In this document: in pieces, positions 1 to 7,622 of the stretch
Layout: the number at the start of each line of letters is the position of its first letter
Numbering within the stretch: position 1 is the first letter of the stretch
NCBI RefSeq assembly: GCF_951805225.1
Contig: NZ_OX638201.1
Span: 4,154,001 to 4,218,000, forward strand
DNA: 64,000 nt
Reading direction: 5' to 3'
From: an uncultured Flavobacterium sp.
GTDB taxonomy: Bacteria; Bacteroidota; Bacteroidia; Flavobacteriales; Flavobacteriaceae
Notes under the pieces: generated by a model
Told to the model about the DNA's origin: nothing
Database searches by the model: none
Seen by the model: only the letters and a program-made list of their open reading frames with translations
Position numbers and translations under genes: made by a program

Positions 1-268
1 TAGCAAAAAGATTTCCTACTTTGTCACCAACTGTTACGTCTAATTTATATTCTGATTTTTCGTTTTTATATGCTTTTGTAATAACTGCTGTTGGATATGC
101 TTTTTTCAAAGCTTCTGCAATTGGAGCTGGTAATTCTTCCAATTTAATTTCTGTGTATTCGTCTGAAACTACAATAGATTTTACAATAGTATTTGTTATT
201 GGAGCTGTTGAAGCGAATGAAGTTAAACCTCCTAAAACAATTGCGGCTGATAAAAATAGATTTTTCAT
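1..268 (-). CDS. PepSY-like exported protein, 3' end outside window
   Basis: The minus-strand frame starts at ATG 268 with an N-terminal signal peptide (MKNLFLSAAIVLGGLTSFAS) and runs off the left edge without a stop, so at least 89 residues are seen. After the signal comes EYTEIKLEELPAPIAEALKKAY, then a lysine-rich beta stretch (ITKAYKNEKSEYKLDVTVGD). This resembles the short periplasmic PepSY-like or beta-lactamase-inhibitor-like proteins that are common in Flavobacterium, whose molecular role is unknown. The plus-strand reading of the same bases lacks a signal peptide and is a shadow. Export is well supported; the family assignment is by pattern only. Confidence 0.75.
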   Translation of the reverse strand, partial: MKNLFLSAAIVLGGLTSFASTAPITNTIVKSIVVSDEYTEIKLEELPAPIAEALKKAYPTAVITKAYKNEKSEYKLDVTVGDKVGNLFA

Positions 269-533
269 AATAGTATATTTTAATTATTTAATAGTTTGTT
301 TACGCTTTAGGTAATGAAATTATTATGCCGTTACTTAAATATGACGTGCCAAAACCATTAAATCCTTATAAAACAAGACTTTAATTAAAAATTACTATTG
401 TTTAAAATTACAAAAAAGTGTGTAATGTGTTCGAAAAGTGTGTAAAAAATATACACTAAAAGTGTATACATGATGTATTTAACAATAAAACCCGATAAGA
501 TTTAAAGTGTATCAGGTCAGTTTACAAAATAAT

Positions 534-720
534 CATTCCGTAGGAATGTCTCGTTGGTAGATTAGATTTTGTTCATGGCGATACGTTCCGTAGGAACCTT
601 TGATTAGCAGAAACAGATTCCGTTGTGATTAATTTCAATGAAACAAGTGTCCTTACAGGACACAACGCAAAAAATTGTATTATTTTTTTTTCTACCGATC
701 AAATATTCCTGCGGAATATT
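534..720. repeat. cluster of four short CC-N3-GG hairpins in a gene-poor gap
   Basis: The gap from 269 to 812 has no convincing gene. It holds four perfect hairpins sharing one design, an arm ending in CC, a 3-base loop, and an arm starting GG: 534-548 (CATTCC/GGAATG, loop GTA), 585-597 (GTTCC/GGAAC, loop GTA), 647-663 (GTGTCCT/AGGACAC, loop TAC) and 702-720 (AATATTCC/GGAATATT, loop TGC). The arms differ but the frame is constant. The same design recurs at 18560-18709. A 62-codon minus-strand reading across 604-792 looks like noise. Confidence 0.7.
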
Positions 721-778
721 AAATAGCTTAACATACAATTTGATATCGACTAGATAAACGACAAAACCATATATAACA

Positions 779-808
779 AAAAAGGCTGTCAAAATTGACA
801 GCCTTTTT
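779..808 (-). terminator. rho-independent terminator after accC
   Basis: The perfect stem GGCTGTCAA/TTGACAGCC (784-792 and 795-803) is flanked by an A run on the left, which reads as a T run on the minus strand, and by a T run on the right. It lies just past the accC stop and closes the accB-accC transcript. Confidence 0.85.
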
Positions 809-812
809 ATAA

Positions 813-2159
813 TTATTCTATTGGATTCATTTTAAAAGTATCCATAAATGCAGTTGTATAATCTCCTGCAATATATCTTGGATCATCCATTAATTGTCTA
901 TGGAAAGGTATTGTAGTTTTCACACCTTCGATAACGAATTCATCAAGAGCTCTACGCATTTTACTAATAGCTTCTTCACGAGATTGTGCTGTAGTAATTA
1001 ACTTAGCGATCATTGAATCGTAATTTGGCGGAATACTATAGCCTGAATAAACGTGAGTATCTAAACGAACTCCGTGTCCACCTGGCATATGAAGCGTAGT
1101 AATTTTTCCTGGTGAAGGGCGAAAATCGTTATAAGGATCTTCAGCATTAATACGACATTCGATTGCGTGTAATTGTGGTAAATAGTTTTTTCCTGAAATT
1201 GGAATTCCGGCAGCAACCATAATTTGCTCACGAATCAAATCATAATCAATAACTTGTTCTGTGATTGGGTGCTCAACCTGAATACGTGTATTCATTTCCA
1301 TGAAATAGAAGTTTCTGTGTTTGTCCACTAAAAACTCTACTGTTCCAGCTCCTTCGTACTTAATGAATTCCGCCGCTTTTACAGCAGCTTCTCCCATTGC
1401 AGCACGCAATTCGTCTGTCATGAATGGTGAAGGTGTTTCTTCAGTTAATTTTTGATGACGACGTTGTACTGAACAGTCTCTTTCAGAAAGGTGACATGCT
1501 TTTCCGTATGAATCTCCAACAACCTGAATTTCGATATGACGTGGCTCTTCGATAAGTTTCTCCATGTACATTCCGTCATTTCCAAATGCAGCAGCAGCTT
1601 CCTGACGTGCACTTTCCCATGCTTTCAATAATTCATCTTCTTTCCATACAGCACGCATTCCTTTTCCACCACCACCAGCGGTAGCTTTAAGCATAACTGG
1701 GTAACCAAATTCTTTAGCTAATTTTTGTGTTTGTTCGAAAGATTCTAATAATCCGTCAGAACCTGGTACACATGGAACTCCTGCAGCTTTCATTGTAGCT
1801 TTTGCAGAAGCTTTATCTCCCATTTTATCAATCATTTCAGGAGCGGCACCAATAAATTTGATTCCGTGCTCTTGACAAATTTTTGAGAATTTAGCATTCT
1901 CAGAAAGAAATCCATATCCTGGATGTATTGCGTCTGCGTTTGTAATTTCTGCAGCAGCAATAATATTTGACATTTTCAAATACGATAAGTTACTTGGAGG
2001 GGGACCAATACAAACCGCTTCATCAGCAAACTTAACATGTAAACTCTCCGCATCGGCTGTAGAGTAAACTGCTACAGTTTTGATTCCCATTTCCTTACAT
2101 GTACGAATTACACGAAGTGCAATTTCTCCTCTATTCGCAATTAATATTTTTTTAAACAT
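813..2159 (-). CDS. accC: acetyl-CoA carboxylase, biotin carboxylase subunit
   Basis: A 448-residue protein of normal length for the biotin carboxylase subunit of bacterial acetyl-CoA carboxylase, which carboxylates biotin on AccB using ATP and bicarbonate in the first step of fatty-acid synthesis. Seen in order: the N-terminal domain opening FKKILIANRGEIALRVIRT, the glycine-rich ATP loop AGGGGKGMRA at about residues 161-170, and the catalytic block with MEMNTRIQVEHPITEQV near residue 290. It follows accB by 110 bases on the same strand; the gap contains AT-rich 7-bp repeats, so co-transcription with accB is likely. accA and accD are not in the window. Confidence 0.98.
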   Translation of the reverse strand: MFKKILIANRGEIALRVIRTCKEMGIKTVAVYSTADAESLHVKFADEAVCIGPPPSNLSYLKMSNIIAAAEITNADAIHPGYGFLSENAKFSKICQEHGIKFIGAAPEMIDKMGDKASAKATMKAAGVPCVPGSDGLLESFEQTQKLAKEFGYPVMLKATAGGGGKGMRAVWKEDELLKAWESARQEAAAAFGNDGMYMEKLIEEPRHIEIQVVGDSYGKACHLSERDCSVQRRHQKLTEETPSPFMTDELRAAMGEAAVKAAEFIKYEGAGTVEFLVDKHRNFYFMEMNTRIQVEHPITEQVIDYDLIREQIMVAAGIPISGKNYLPQLHAIECRINAEDPYNDFRPSPGKITTLHMPGGHGVRLDTHVYSGYSIPPNYDSMIAKLITTAQSREEAISKMRRALDEFVIEGVKTTIPFHRQLMDDPRYIAGDYTTAFMDTFKMNPIE

Positions 2160-2164
2160 CTTAT

Positions 2165-2262
2165 TTTAATTAGATAATTAGACAATTTGATAATTAGATA
2201 ATTTTAGATGATTAACAAAATTTCGATTGTGAATCCTTCTAAAATCTAAAATCTAAAATCTA
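2165..2262. repeat. AT-rich heptad repeats between accB and accC
   Basis: The spacer contains imperfect repeats of TAGATAATTAGACAATT type (2170-2205), then three tandem copies of a 7-bp unit of the form AAAATCT near 2239-2262. No gene or clear secondary structure is seen. Similar heptad spacers occur elsewhere in this window. Confidence 0.6.
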
Positions 2263-2269
2263 AATTTAT

Positions 2270-2758
2270 TTATGATGGATCAACTAAGAATAAAGGTTGG
2301 TCAAATTCTACAGGAGACATATCGTCAACAAGAATTTTTACAATTTTACCTGAAACTTCTGATTCAATTTCGTTGAATAATTTCATTGCTTCAATTACAC
2401 AAAGAACATCACCTTTTGCAATAGTACTTCCTACTTCAGTGAAAACTGGTTTGTCCGGAGATGGTTTTCTATAAAAAGTTCCAATAATTGGAGATTTTAT
2501 AGTAATGAATTTAGAATCTTCAGCTGGAGCTGCCGCTTCACTATTTACATTTACAACAACCGGAGCAGTTTGTTGTGGAGCAACTGCTTGAGGCAACGCA
2601 GCCTGAGCTGGCAATTGTTGTACATAAGTCGTTTCAGTTACATTTCCTTCTAAAGTAGTTCTGATAGTGATTTTTACATCATCCATTTCTAACTTTACTT
2701 CTGCAACTCCCGAATTTGCTACAAATTTAATTAGGTTTTGAATTTCTTTTAAATCCAT
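2270..2758 (-). CDS. accB: acetyl-CoA carboxylase, biotin carboxyl carrier protein
   Basis: A 162-residue carrier subunit. The C-terminal biotinyl domain carries the biotinylation motif EAMKLFNEIE, with the acceptor lysine at about residue 126. The N-terminal part (DLKEIQNLIKFVANSGVAEVKLE) is the usual AccB helix, followed by a Pro/Ala/Gln-rich linker at residues 48-80 that lets the domain swing between carboxylase and transcarboxylase. It lies 23 bases downstream of fabH and upstream of accC on the same strand, the usual Bacteroidota arrangement. Confidence 0.98.
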   Translation of the reverse strand: MDLKEIQNLIKFVANSGVAEVKLEMDDVKITIRTTLEGNVTETTYVQQLPAQAALPQAVAPQQTAPVVVNVNSEAAAPAEDSKFITIKSPIIGTFYRKPSPDKPVFTEVGSTIAKGDVLCVIEAMKLFNEIESEVSGKIVKILVDDMSPVEFDQPLFLVDPS

Positions 2759-2781
2759 AATGATTTGATTTTAGTTTTAAT

Positions 2782-3780
2782 TTATTTCTTATCGTAAGCC
2801 CATTTTAGGTAAATAGATCCCCAAGTGAATCCACCACCAAAAGCAGCAAAAATAATATTATCTCCTTTTTTAAGTAGGTGTTCAAAGTCATTTAACACTA
2901 AAGGCAAGGTTGCTGAAGTGGTATTGCCATATTTTTCAATATTCACTAATACTTTTGAATCTTCAAGCTCCATTCTGCTAGCAGTAGCATCTATAATACG
3001 TCTATTAGCCTGATGTGGCACTAACCAGTTAACATCTTCATTAGTCAAATTGTTTCTTTTTAGAATCAATTCGCTTGCATCAGCCATATTGGTAACAGCA
3101 AATTTAAAAACGGTTTTTCCGTCCTGAACAATATTGTGTAATTTATTTTTTACGGTCTCTTCAGTAGTTGGTATTAGAGAACCTCCGGCAGATATTTTAA
3201 GAAAATCGCGTCCTACACCATCGCTTCGTAAGTATTCGTCTTGTAAGCCTAAGCCTTCATAATTTGGTTCGAATAAAACAGCTCCTGCTCCATCTCCAAA
3301 AATAATACAAGTTGCTCTGTCTGTATAATCTACAATTGATGACATTTTATCAGCACCAATTAATAATACTTTTTTGTATCGTCCTGACTGCACATAAGCT
3401 GCAGCAGTAGACATACCATATAAGAAACTTGAGCACGCCGCTTGCAAATCATATGCAAATGCATTTGTGGCGCCAATTTGTGTTGCAACAAAAACTCCTG
3501 TAGAAGCCACAGGCATATCTGCAGTAGCTGTTGCCATTATAATCATATCAATCTCTAACGGATCAATATTAGCTTTTGCTATTAAATCCTGTGCTGCTTT
3601 TATAGCAAGAAACGATGTTCCTTTATCAGCATCTTTAAGAATTCTTCTTTCTTTAATTCCGGTACGAGTAGTAATCCATTCGTCATTGGTATCGACCATT
3701 GTTTCTAAAACCTTGTTCGAAAGTACAAAGTCTGGAACGTATCCTCCAACAGCGGTAATTGCGGCTGTGATTGTATTCAT
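2782..3780 (-). CDS. fabH: beta-ketoacyl-ACP synthase III
   Basis: A 332-residue KAS III that condenses acetyl-CoA with malonyl-ACP to start fatty-acid chains. The catalytic triad is visible: Cys116 in QAACSSFLYG, His in VPHQANRR (about residue 255) and Asn in GNTTSATLP (about residue 286). It is followed closely by accB, so initiation and malonyl-CoA supply are probably co-expressed. A strong terminator at 3903-3930 separates it from rpmF upstream, so fabH probably has its own promoter in the 122-base gap 3781-3902, which I could not identify. Confidence 0.97.
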   Translation of the reverse strand: MNTITAAITAVGGYVPDFVLSNKVLETMVDTNDEWITTRTGIKERRILKDADKGTSFLAIKAAQDLIAKANIDPLEIDMIIMATATADMPVASTGVFVATQIGATNAFAYDLQAACSSFLYGMSTAAAYVQSGRYKKVLLIGADKMSSIVDYTDRATCIIFGDGAGAVLFEPNYEGLGLQDEYLRSDGVGRDFLKISAGGSLIPTTEETVKNKLHNIVQDGKTVFKFAVTNMADASELILKRNNLTNEDVNWLVPHQANRRIIDATASRMELEDSKVLVNIEKYGNTTSATLPLVLNDFEHLLKKGDNIIFAAFGGGFTWGSIYLKWAYDKK

Positions 3781-3902
3781 TATATTCTATTATTTCGTTT
3801 CAAACACATAGTATTTGAAAAATTTTTAAAAGACTTGAAAATTACAAAAAAAAACGAAATGAATTTGTATGCATTTTCTTAAAAAAAGAAAATTATAACC
3901 AA

Positions 3903-3930
3903 CAAAAAAAACTCTCACTATGTGAGAGTT
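3903..3930 (-). terminator. terminator after rpmF
   Basis: Perfect 9-bp stem AACTCTCAC/GTGAGAGTT (3910-3918 and 3922-3930) with a 3-base loop. On the minus strand it is followed by eight T's. It lies 23 bases after the rpmF stop and splits the rpmF transcript from fabH-accB-accC. Confidence 0.85.
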
Positions 3931-3953
3931 CTAGTATCATTTACGAAAACGTA

Positions 3954-4148
3954 TTAAGCAACCGCTACAGATTTATCGATAACAACTTGCCCTCTGTAAT
4001 ACATTTTACCTTCATGCCAGTAAGCTCTGTGGTATAAATGTGCTTCTCCAGTAATAGGACATGTAGCGATTTGAGCTACAGTAGCTTTATAATGTGTTCT
4101 TCTCTTATCTCTTCTTGTTTTCGAGATTTTTCTCTTAGGATGTGCCAT
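3954..4148 (-). CDS. rpmF: 50S ribosomal protein L32
   Basis: A 64-residue basic protein opening AHPKRKISKTRRDKRR, the signature of L32. The zinc-binding cysteine cluster of many L32 proteins is reduced here: only one Cys (ATCPITGEAHLYH) is visible. That matches a zinc-independent L32, although paralogues elsewhere in the genome cannot be excluded. It starts 9 bases after the YceD gene, and the conserved yceD-rpmF-fabH neighbourhood is the same as in Enterobacteria apart from the absence of plsX. Confidence 0.97.
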   Translation of the reverse strand: MAHPKRKISKTRRDKRRTHYKATVAQIATCPITGEAHLYHRAYWHEGKMYYRGQVVIDKSVAVA

Positions 4149-4157
4149 TTTACTATA

Positions 4158-4700
4158 TTATTTATCCGTTAATAGTTTCTTTAATTTGTCCCAACGCGGG
4201 TCAATATCTTCTTCTTGTTTACTCTCTTCTTTTACTTCTTTGACTTTTAACTCATTCAGTTTTGATAAAGCTTCACTTTGTAAAGTTCCGTCTTTTACTC
4301 CTGGATGAACTCGTTTTAGCGGTACCGAAAGTGCAATCATTTCATAAATGTACTGTATTACATCTATTTCATGCTCTCCGTGTGGCAGGATCAACAACTC
4401 TTCGTTATCATTATTGAATTCATCTCCAAAACGAACAATTAATTTCATTTTCCCTTTTATAGGAAGATCAAAATCTTCGCCTGTTAGATCACAAGGCACA
4501 TTTACAGTTCCTTTGTGTTTGAATTCCAACTCTAACATGTTGCTTTTCTTATCTAAAACTAAACCTACTTTGATATCCGAACTTTGAAATTCGTCGTAAT
4601 CAAAGTTCTCAAAGAACGTGTTACTTATTTGATACTCAAAATGGTGTTTTCCTAGTTTTAATCCTATGAAAGGAATTAAAAATTCTTTTGTTTTGCTCAT
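4158..4700 (-). CDS. DUF177/YceD family protein
   Basis: A 180-residue protein opening KTKEFLIPFIGLKLGKHHFEYQI, with a central CDLTGEDFDLPIKGKMKLIVRFGD block. This matches the YceD/DUF177 family encoded directly upstream of rpmF across bacteria. In other phyla the family has been tied to 23S rRNA or ribosome maturation; its role here is inferred from that. The C-terminus (about 145-180) is rich in Lys and Glu and ends DPRWDKLKKLLTDK, the conserved tail of the Bacteroidota form. It is the first gene of the rpmF transcript. Confidence 0.9.
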   Translation of the reverse strand: MSKTKEFLIPFIGLKLGKHHFEYQISNTFFENFDYDEFQSSDIKVGLVLDKKSNMLELEFKHKGTVNVPCDLTGEDFDLPIKGKMKLIVRFGDEFNNDNEELLILPHGEHEIDVIQYIYEMIALSVPLKRVHPGVKDGTLQSEALSKLNELKVKEVKEESKQEEDIDPRWDKLKKLLTDK

Positions 4701-4755
4701 TTCAACATCAATTTGACCAATCGCTATCTAAAACTCAGATACCTGAATTGGGGTG

Positions 4756-4763
4756 CAAAGATA
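4756..4763 (-). promoter_or_regulatory. candidate -7 element for yceD-rpmF
   Basis: On the minus strand this reads TATCTTTG, a perfect match to the flavobacterial -7 consensus TAnnTTTG, about 55 bases before the yceD start. No TTG lies at the expected -33 spacing, so the call is tentative. Confidence 0.4.
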
Positions 4764-4806
4764 TAAAATTATTATAAAACTAATAATCTTATTCACCTTT
4801 TTTTGT

Positions 4807-5856
4807 TTATAACTGTTTTTCTTTTATTTTAAGAGGTTTTTTACTAATCTCCTCATACTGATTACGCGAGTTAAAAATATCAATCGCAAGATAAACTGCT
4901 TCTTTAAATGAATTAAAATCTGCCATGTCTTTTCCAGCAATATCGTAGGCTGTACCGTGATCCGGCGAAGTTCTTACTTTATTTAAACCTGCTGTATAAT
5001 TAACTCCTTTTCCAAAAGACAAAGTCTTAAAAGGAATTAACCCCTGATCGTGATAAGTTGCTACAATCGCATCATATTTTTCATATTGACCGCTTCCAAA
5101 AAATCCATCTGCAGGAAATGGTCCAAAAACCATTGTTCCGGCATCAAATATTTTCTTTAAAGTAGGCTTCAAAATCAAATCGTCTTCTTTTCCTATAACA
5201 CCGCCATCTCCAGCATGTGGATTTAATCCTAAAACCGCAATTTTTGGTTTTACAATACTAAAATCCTGAATTAAAGATTTTCTAACGGTTTCGATTTTTC
5301 TTGTAATCAATTTTTCTGTCAAATGCGATGAAACTTCACTTAACGGAACATGATCTGTCAATAAACCAACTCTTAGATTATCCTGCACCATCATCATTAA
5401 TGCATTTCCTTCTAATTCCTGATCCAGATAATCTGTATGTCCCGGAAATTTAAATCCTTCTGACTGAATATTATATTTATTTATTGGAGCTGTAACAAGT
5501 ACATCAATCGTACCTTCTTTCAAAGCTTTGGTTGCAGCCACAAAAGACTTTATTGCATATTCTCCAATTTTCTCATCATTTTTACCCAAATTAATATCGA
5601 CACCTTCTTTCCAAAGGTTAAATACATTTACTTTTCCCGGTAAAACCTGATCTAATTTATCAACGCCATGAAATTGAACTGTCGAAGTAAAGCTTTTCTT
5701 AACGAAAGAAAGTATTTTGGCGTTTGCAAAAATAACTGGCGTACACATTTCTAACATACGTGAATCCTCGAATGTTTTAAGTATAACTTCGCTTCCAATA
5801 CCGTTTAAATCTCCAATTGAAATTCCAACAATTATATTTTCTGCTTTTTTATTCAT
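4807..5856 (-). CDS. pdxA: 4-hydroxythreonine-4-phosphate dehydrogenase
   Basis: A 349-residue PdxA, the NAD-dependent and metal-dependent enzyme that oxidises 4-phosphohydroxy-L-threonine in the deoxyxylulose-5-phosphate branch of pyridoxal phosphate synthesis. Features seen: the N-terminal ISIGDLNGIGSEVILK block, the metal-site histidines in FPGHTDYL, LNPHAGDGG and ATYHDQGLIPFK, and the active-site tail NYTAGLNKVRTSPDHGTAYDIAGK. It is divergent from ribE with 57 bases between them; both -7 elements overlap in that gap. It probably has its own transcript, since yceD downstream has a candidate promoter. Confidence 0.97.
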   Translation of the reverse strand: MNKKAENIIVGISIGDLNGIGSEVILKTFEDSRMLEMCTPVIFANAKILSFVKKSFTSTVQFHGVDKLDQVLPGKVNVFNLWKEGVDINLGKNDEKIGEYAIKSFVAATKALKEGTIDVLVTAPINKYNIQSEGFKFPGHTDYLDQELEGNALMMMVQDNLRVGLLTDHVPLSEVSSHLTEKLITRKIETVRKSLIQDFSIVKPKIAVLGLNPHAGDGGVIGKEDDLILKPTLKKIFDAGTMVFGPFPADGFFGSGQYEKYDAIVATYHDQGLIPFKTLSFGKGVNYTAGLNKVRTSPDHGTAYDIAGKDMADFNSFKEAVYLAIDIFNSRNQYEEISKKPLKIKEKQL

Positions 5857-5876
5857 GAGCTCAGCTTATTTATTAC

Positions 5877-5897
5877 TAATTTTGATGTGCAAATTTA
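5877..5897. promoter_or_regulatory. overlapping divergent promoters for ribE and pdxA
   Basis: TAATTTTG at 5877-5884 on the plus strand fits TAnnTTTG, 29 bases before the ribE start. At 5890-5897 the minus strand reads TAAATTTG, another perfect match, 33 bases before the pdxA start. Neither has a TTG at ideal spacing. The two elements are only 5 bases apart, so RNA polymerase binding at one should exclude the other. Confidence 0.5.
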
Positions 5898-5913
5898 GTA
5901 AAATAAAACAACA

Positions 5914-6504
5914 ATGTTTACAGGAATTATAGAAACCCTAGGAAGGATTCACGAAATACAGAAAGAGCAAGGTAATCTTCACATAACTGTTGATTCTTCT
6001 ATCACAAATGAATTAAAAATTGACCAAAGTGTTTCGCACAACGGAATATGCTTAACGGTCGTAGCAATAAAAGATTCGTTTTATACCGTAACCGCTATTG
6101 ACGAAACTATTTTGAAAACAAATATTGGAGACTGGAAAACCGGAGATATTGTAAATCTGGAAAGAGGAATGAAGCTTGGAGATCGTCTTGACGGACATAT
6201 TGTTCAAGGTCACGTAGACCAAACTGGAACCTGCATCAAAATCGAAGAAGCAAACGGAAGCTGGAATTACACTTTTGAATACGACAAAAACCTCAGCAAC
6301 ATTACTATAGAAAAAGGTTCTATAACTGTTAACGGAGTTAGCCTTACAGTTGTAAATTCTAAAACAAATGAATTTAGTGTCTCAATTATTCCTTATACGT
6401 ATGAACATACCAATTTTAAGGATTTTAAAACTGGAACTAAAATAAACTTAGAATTTGATGTAGTAGGAAAATACATTTCGAGACTTTATTCAATAAACAA
6501 ATAA
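5914..6504 (+). CDS. ribE: riboflavin synthase, alpha subunit
   Basis: A 196-residue riboflavin synthase that dismutates two 6,7-dimethyl-8-ribityllumazine molecules to riboflavin and the pyrimidinedione precursor. It has the two expected lumazine-binding repeats: MFTGIIETLG with VSHNGICLTV in the first, and GHIVQGHVDQTG with GSITVNGVSLTV in the second. Length is normal. It stands alone, with its own -7 element and a downstream bidirectional terminator. Confidence 0.97.
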   Translation: MFTGIIETLGRIHEIQKEQGNLHITVDSSITNELKIDQSVSHNGICLTVVAIKDSFYTVTAIDETILKTNIGDWKTGDIVNLERGMKLGDRLDGHIVQGHVDQTGTCIKIEEANGSWNYTFEYDKNLSNITIEKGSITVNGVSLTVVNSKTNEFSVSIIPYTYEHTNFKDFKTGTKINLEFDVVGKYISRLYSINK

Positions 6505-6524
6505 ATCCCTACAATATTTTACAT

Positions 6525-6558
6525 AAAAAAGGCTTCAATTTACATTGAAGCCTTTTTT
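6525..6558. terminator. bidirectional terminator, ribE / small PID-CTERM-like gene
   Basis: Stem GGCTTCAAT/ATTGAAGCC with a 3-base loop, flanked by an A run and a T run, so it can work on both strands. The right half overlaps the last codons and stop of the minus-strand gene ending at 6540, so that gene ends inside its own terminator. Confidence 0.85.
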
Positions 6559-6788
6559 ATTTTATTTCTATATATAAATACCGTTCCTAACGCTAATCCA
6601 GCAACCATCAAAAAAACAAGATCCTGATTAATTGGCGCACCATCTACAACTGGCGTACCCGGATCGTCCTGGACTGTATTTGTTTCAGCTCCTCTAGCTG
6701 TTGGCGCAGGCATATCCTTTGGCCCAGCATAAGTAAAATCGACCATTAGCAAAACAATAGCTAAAAAAATAGTTCTTATTATTTTCAT
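6540..6788 (-). CDS. small exported protein with PID-CTERM-like sorting tail
   Basis: From the ATG at 6788 the protein is 82 residues: a signal peptide (MKIIRTIFLAIVLLMVDFTYA), a short Pro/Asp-rich linker (about residues 22-54), a PVVDGAPIN motif, a hydrophobic segment (LVFLMVAGLALGTVFIY) and a basic end (RNKIKKASM). This tripartite tail looks like the PID-CTERM sorting domains described in Flavobacteriia, with PIN in place of PID. Almost no mature protein remains once the signal peptide and tail are removed, so it may be a minimal surface or processed peptide. An alternative start nine codons upstream adds residues before the signal and is less likely. Confidence 0.75.
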   Translation of the reverse strand: MKIIRTIFLAIVLLMVDFTYAGPKDMPAPTARGAETNTVQDDPGTPVVDGAPINQDLVFLMVAGLALGTVFIYRNKIKKASM

Positions 6789-6930
6789 AATTTTAACATG
6801 CTCTAAAACAAGCACAATATATTAAGTTAGACTTGGGGTCTTTTGTTGAAAATTCGCACAAAACCATGGTTTACAGCGACATTCCTTGACAAATGTATAA
6901 GTTTTTTGCACAAATACAATGTTTAAAACA

Positions 6931-6963
6931 AAAAAAAGCCTCATAAAATTATGAGGCTTTTTG
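6931..6963 (-). terminator. terminator of the tRNA transcript
   Basis: Stem AAAGCCTCATAA/TTATGAGGCTTT with an A run to the left, which reads as T's on the minus strand. It starts directly after the tRNA 3' end. Confidence 0.8.
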
Positions 6964-7037
6964 TGGTCCCACCTGGGCTCGAACCAGGGACCACCTGATT
7001 ATGAGTCAGGTGCTCTAACCAGCTGAGCTATAGGACC
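6964..7037 (-). tRNA. tRNA with CAT anticodon (tRNA-Met, or Ile2)
   Basis: The minus strand folds as a full cloverleaf: acceptor GGTCCTA/TGGGACC, D arm with AGCTCAGCTGGTTAGAGC, anticodon stem CCTGA/TCAGG around a CTCATAA loop (anticodon CAT), and a T arm with GGTTCGAGCCC. The CCA end is not encoded. A CAT anticodon can be elongator Met or lysidine-modified Ile2; the two cannot be separated safely by eye. The loop lacks the initiator GGG/CCC stem pairs, so it is not the initiator. Confidence 0.93.
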
Positions 7038-7185
7038 GGTTTGAGGATGCAATATTACTACTATTTTTCATTCACTCCAAATATTTTGAGACATGATTTG
7101 TATTTAATTTCAAATAATAACTGGTCTCAACAAAAAATTAATTGATTTTCAATGTCTTATTTAAAAATAAAATTTTCAAATTTCT

Positions 7186-7590
7186 TTACTGAATTTCCTG
7201 ACAAAGCTCAACTAAGACTCCATTTGTGTTTTTTGGATGCAAAAAAACAACCAATTTATTGTCCGCTCCTTTTTTAGGCACTTCATTAATCAATACAAAA
7301 CCTTCGTTTTTCAATCGTTCAATTTCTGCATATATATCTGTTACGTCAAAAGCAATATGATGAATACCTTCTCCTTTTTTTTCTAAAAACTTAGCAATTG
7401 GACTTTCGGGATTTGTTGCCATCAAAAGTTCAATTTTATTTGTACCTGTTTGAAAAAAAGAAGTCAGAACACCTTCACTTTCTACTTTTTCTTCTTTATA
7501 GGACGGAACTCCCAAAAGTTTTTCGAACAATACATTTGCATCGTCCATATTTTTTACCGCAATTCCTATATGTTCTATTTTATTTACCAT
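7186..7590 (-). CDS. mce: methylmalonyl-CoA epimerase
   Basis: A 134-residue vicinal-oxygen-chelate (glyoxalase-fold) protein that interconverts (R)- and (S)-methylmalonyl-CoA. It has two beta-alpha-beta-beta-beta modules, with metal ligands in EHIGIAV near the start, HHIAFDV in the middle and VLVELCQ near the end. Length and the closing LVELC are typical of the epimerase. It probably works with a methylmalonyl-CoA mutase encoded elsewhere. It starts upstream of the tRNA and downstream of the two exported-protein genes; no shared promoter was found. Confidence 0.93.
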   Translation of the reverse strand: MVNKIEHIGIAVKNMDDANVLFEKLLGVPSYKEEKVESEGVLTSFFQTGTNKIELLMATNPESPIAKFLEKKGEGIHHIAFDVTDIYAEIERLKNEGFVLINEVPKKGADNKLVVFLHPKNTNGVLVELCQEIQ

Positions 7591-7622
7591 CTCTTTAATA
7601 TATATTAAGACACCTTTTTAGT

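Noticed and set aside
21..314. 97-codon plus-strand frame at the left edge
   Set aside because: It is the shadow of the minus-strand PepSY-like gene, which has a clear signal peptide.
604..792. 62-codon minus-strand frame with no family content
   Set aside because: It runs through the hairpin cluster and shows no signal or coding character; the hairpins explain the sequence.
6964..7037. Initiator tRNA-Met
   Set aside because: The anticodon stem lacks the three G-C pairs typical of initiator tRNA.
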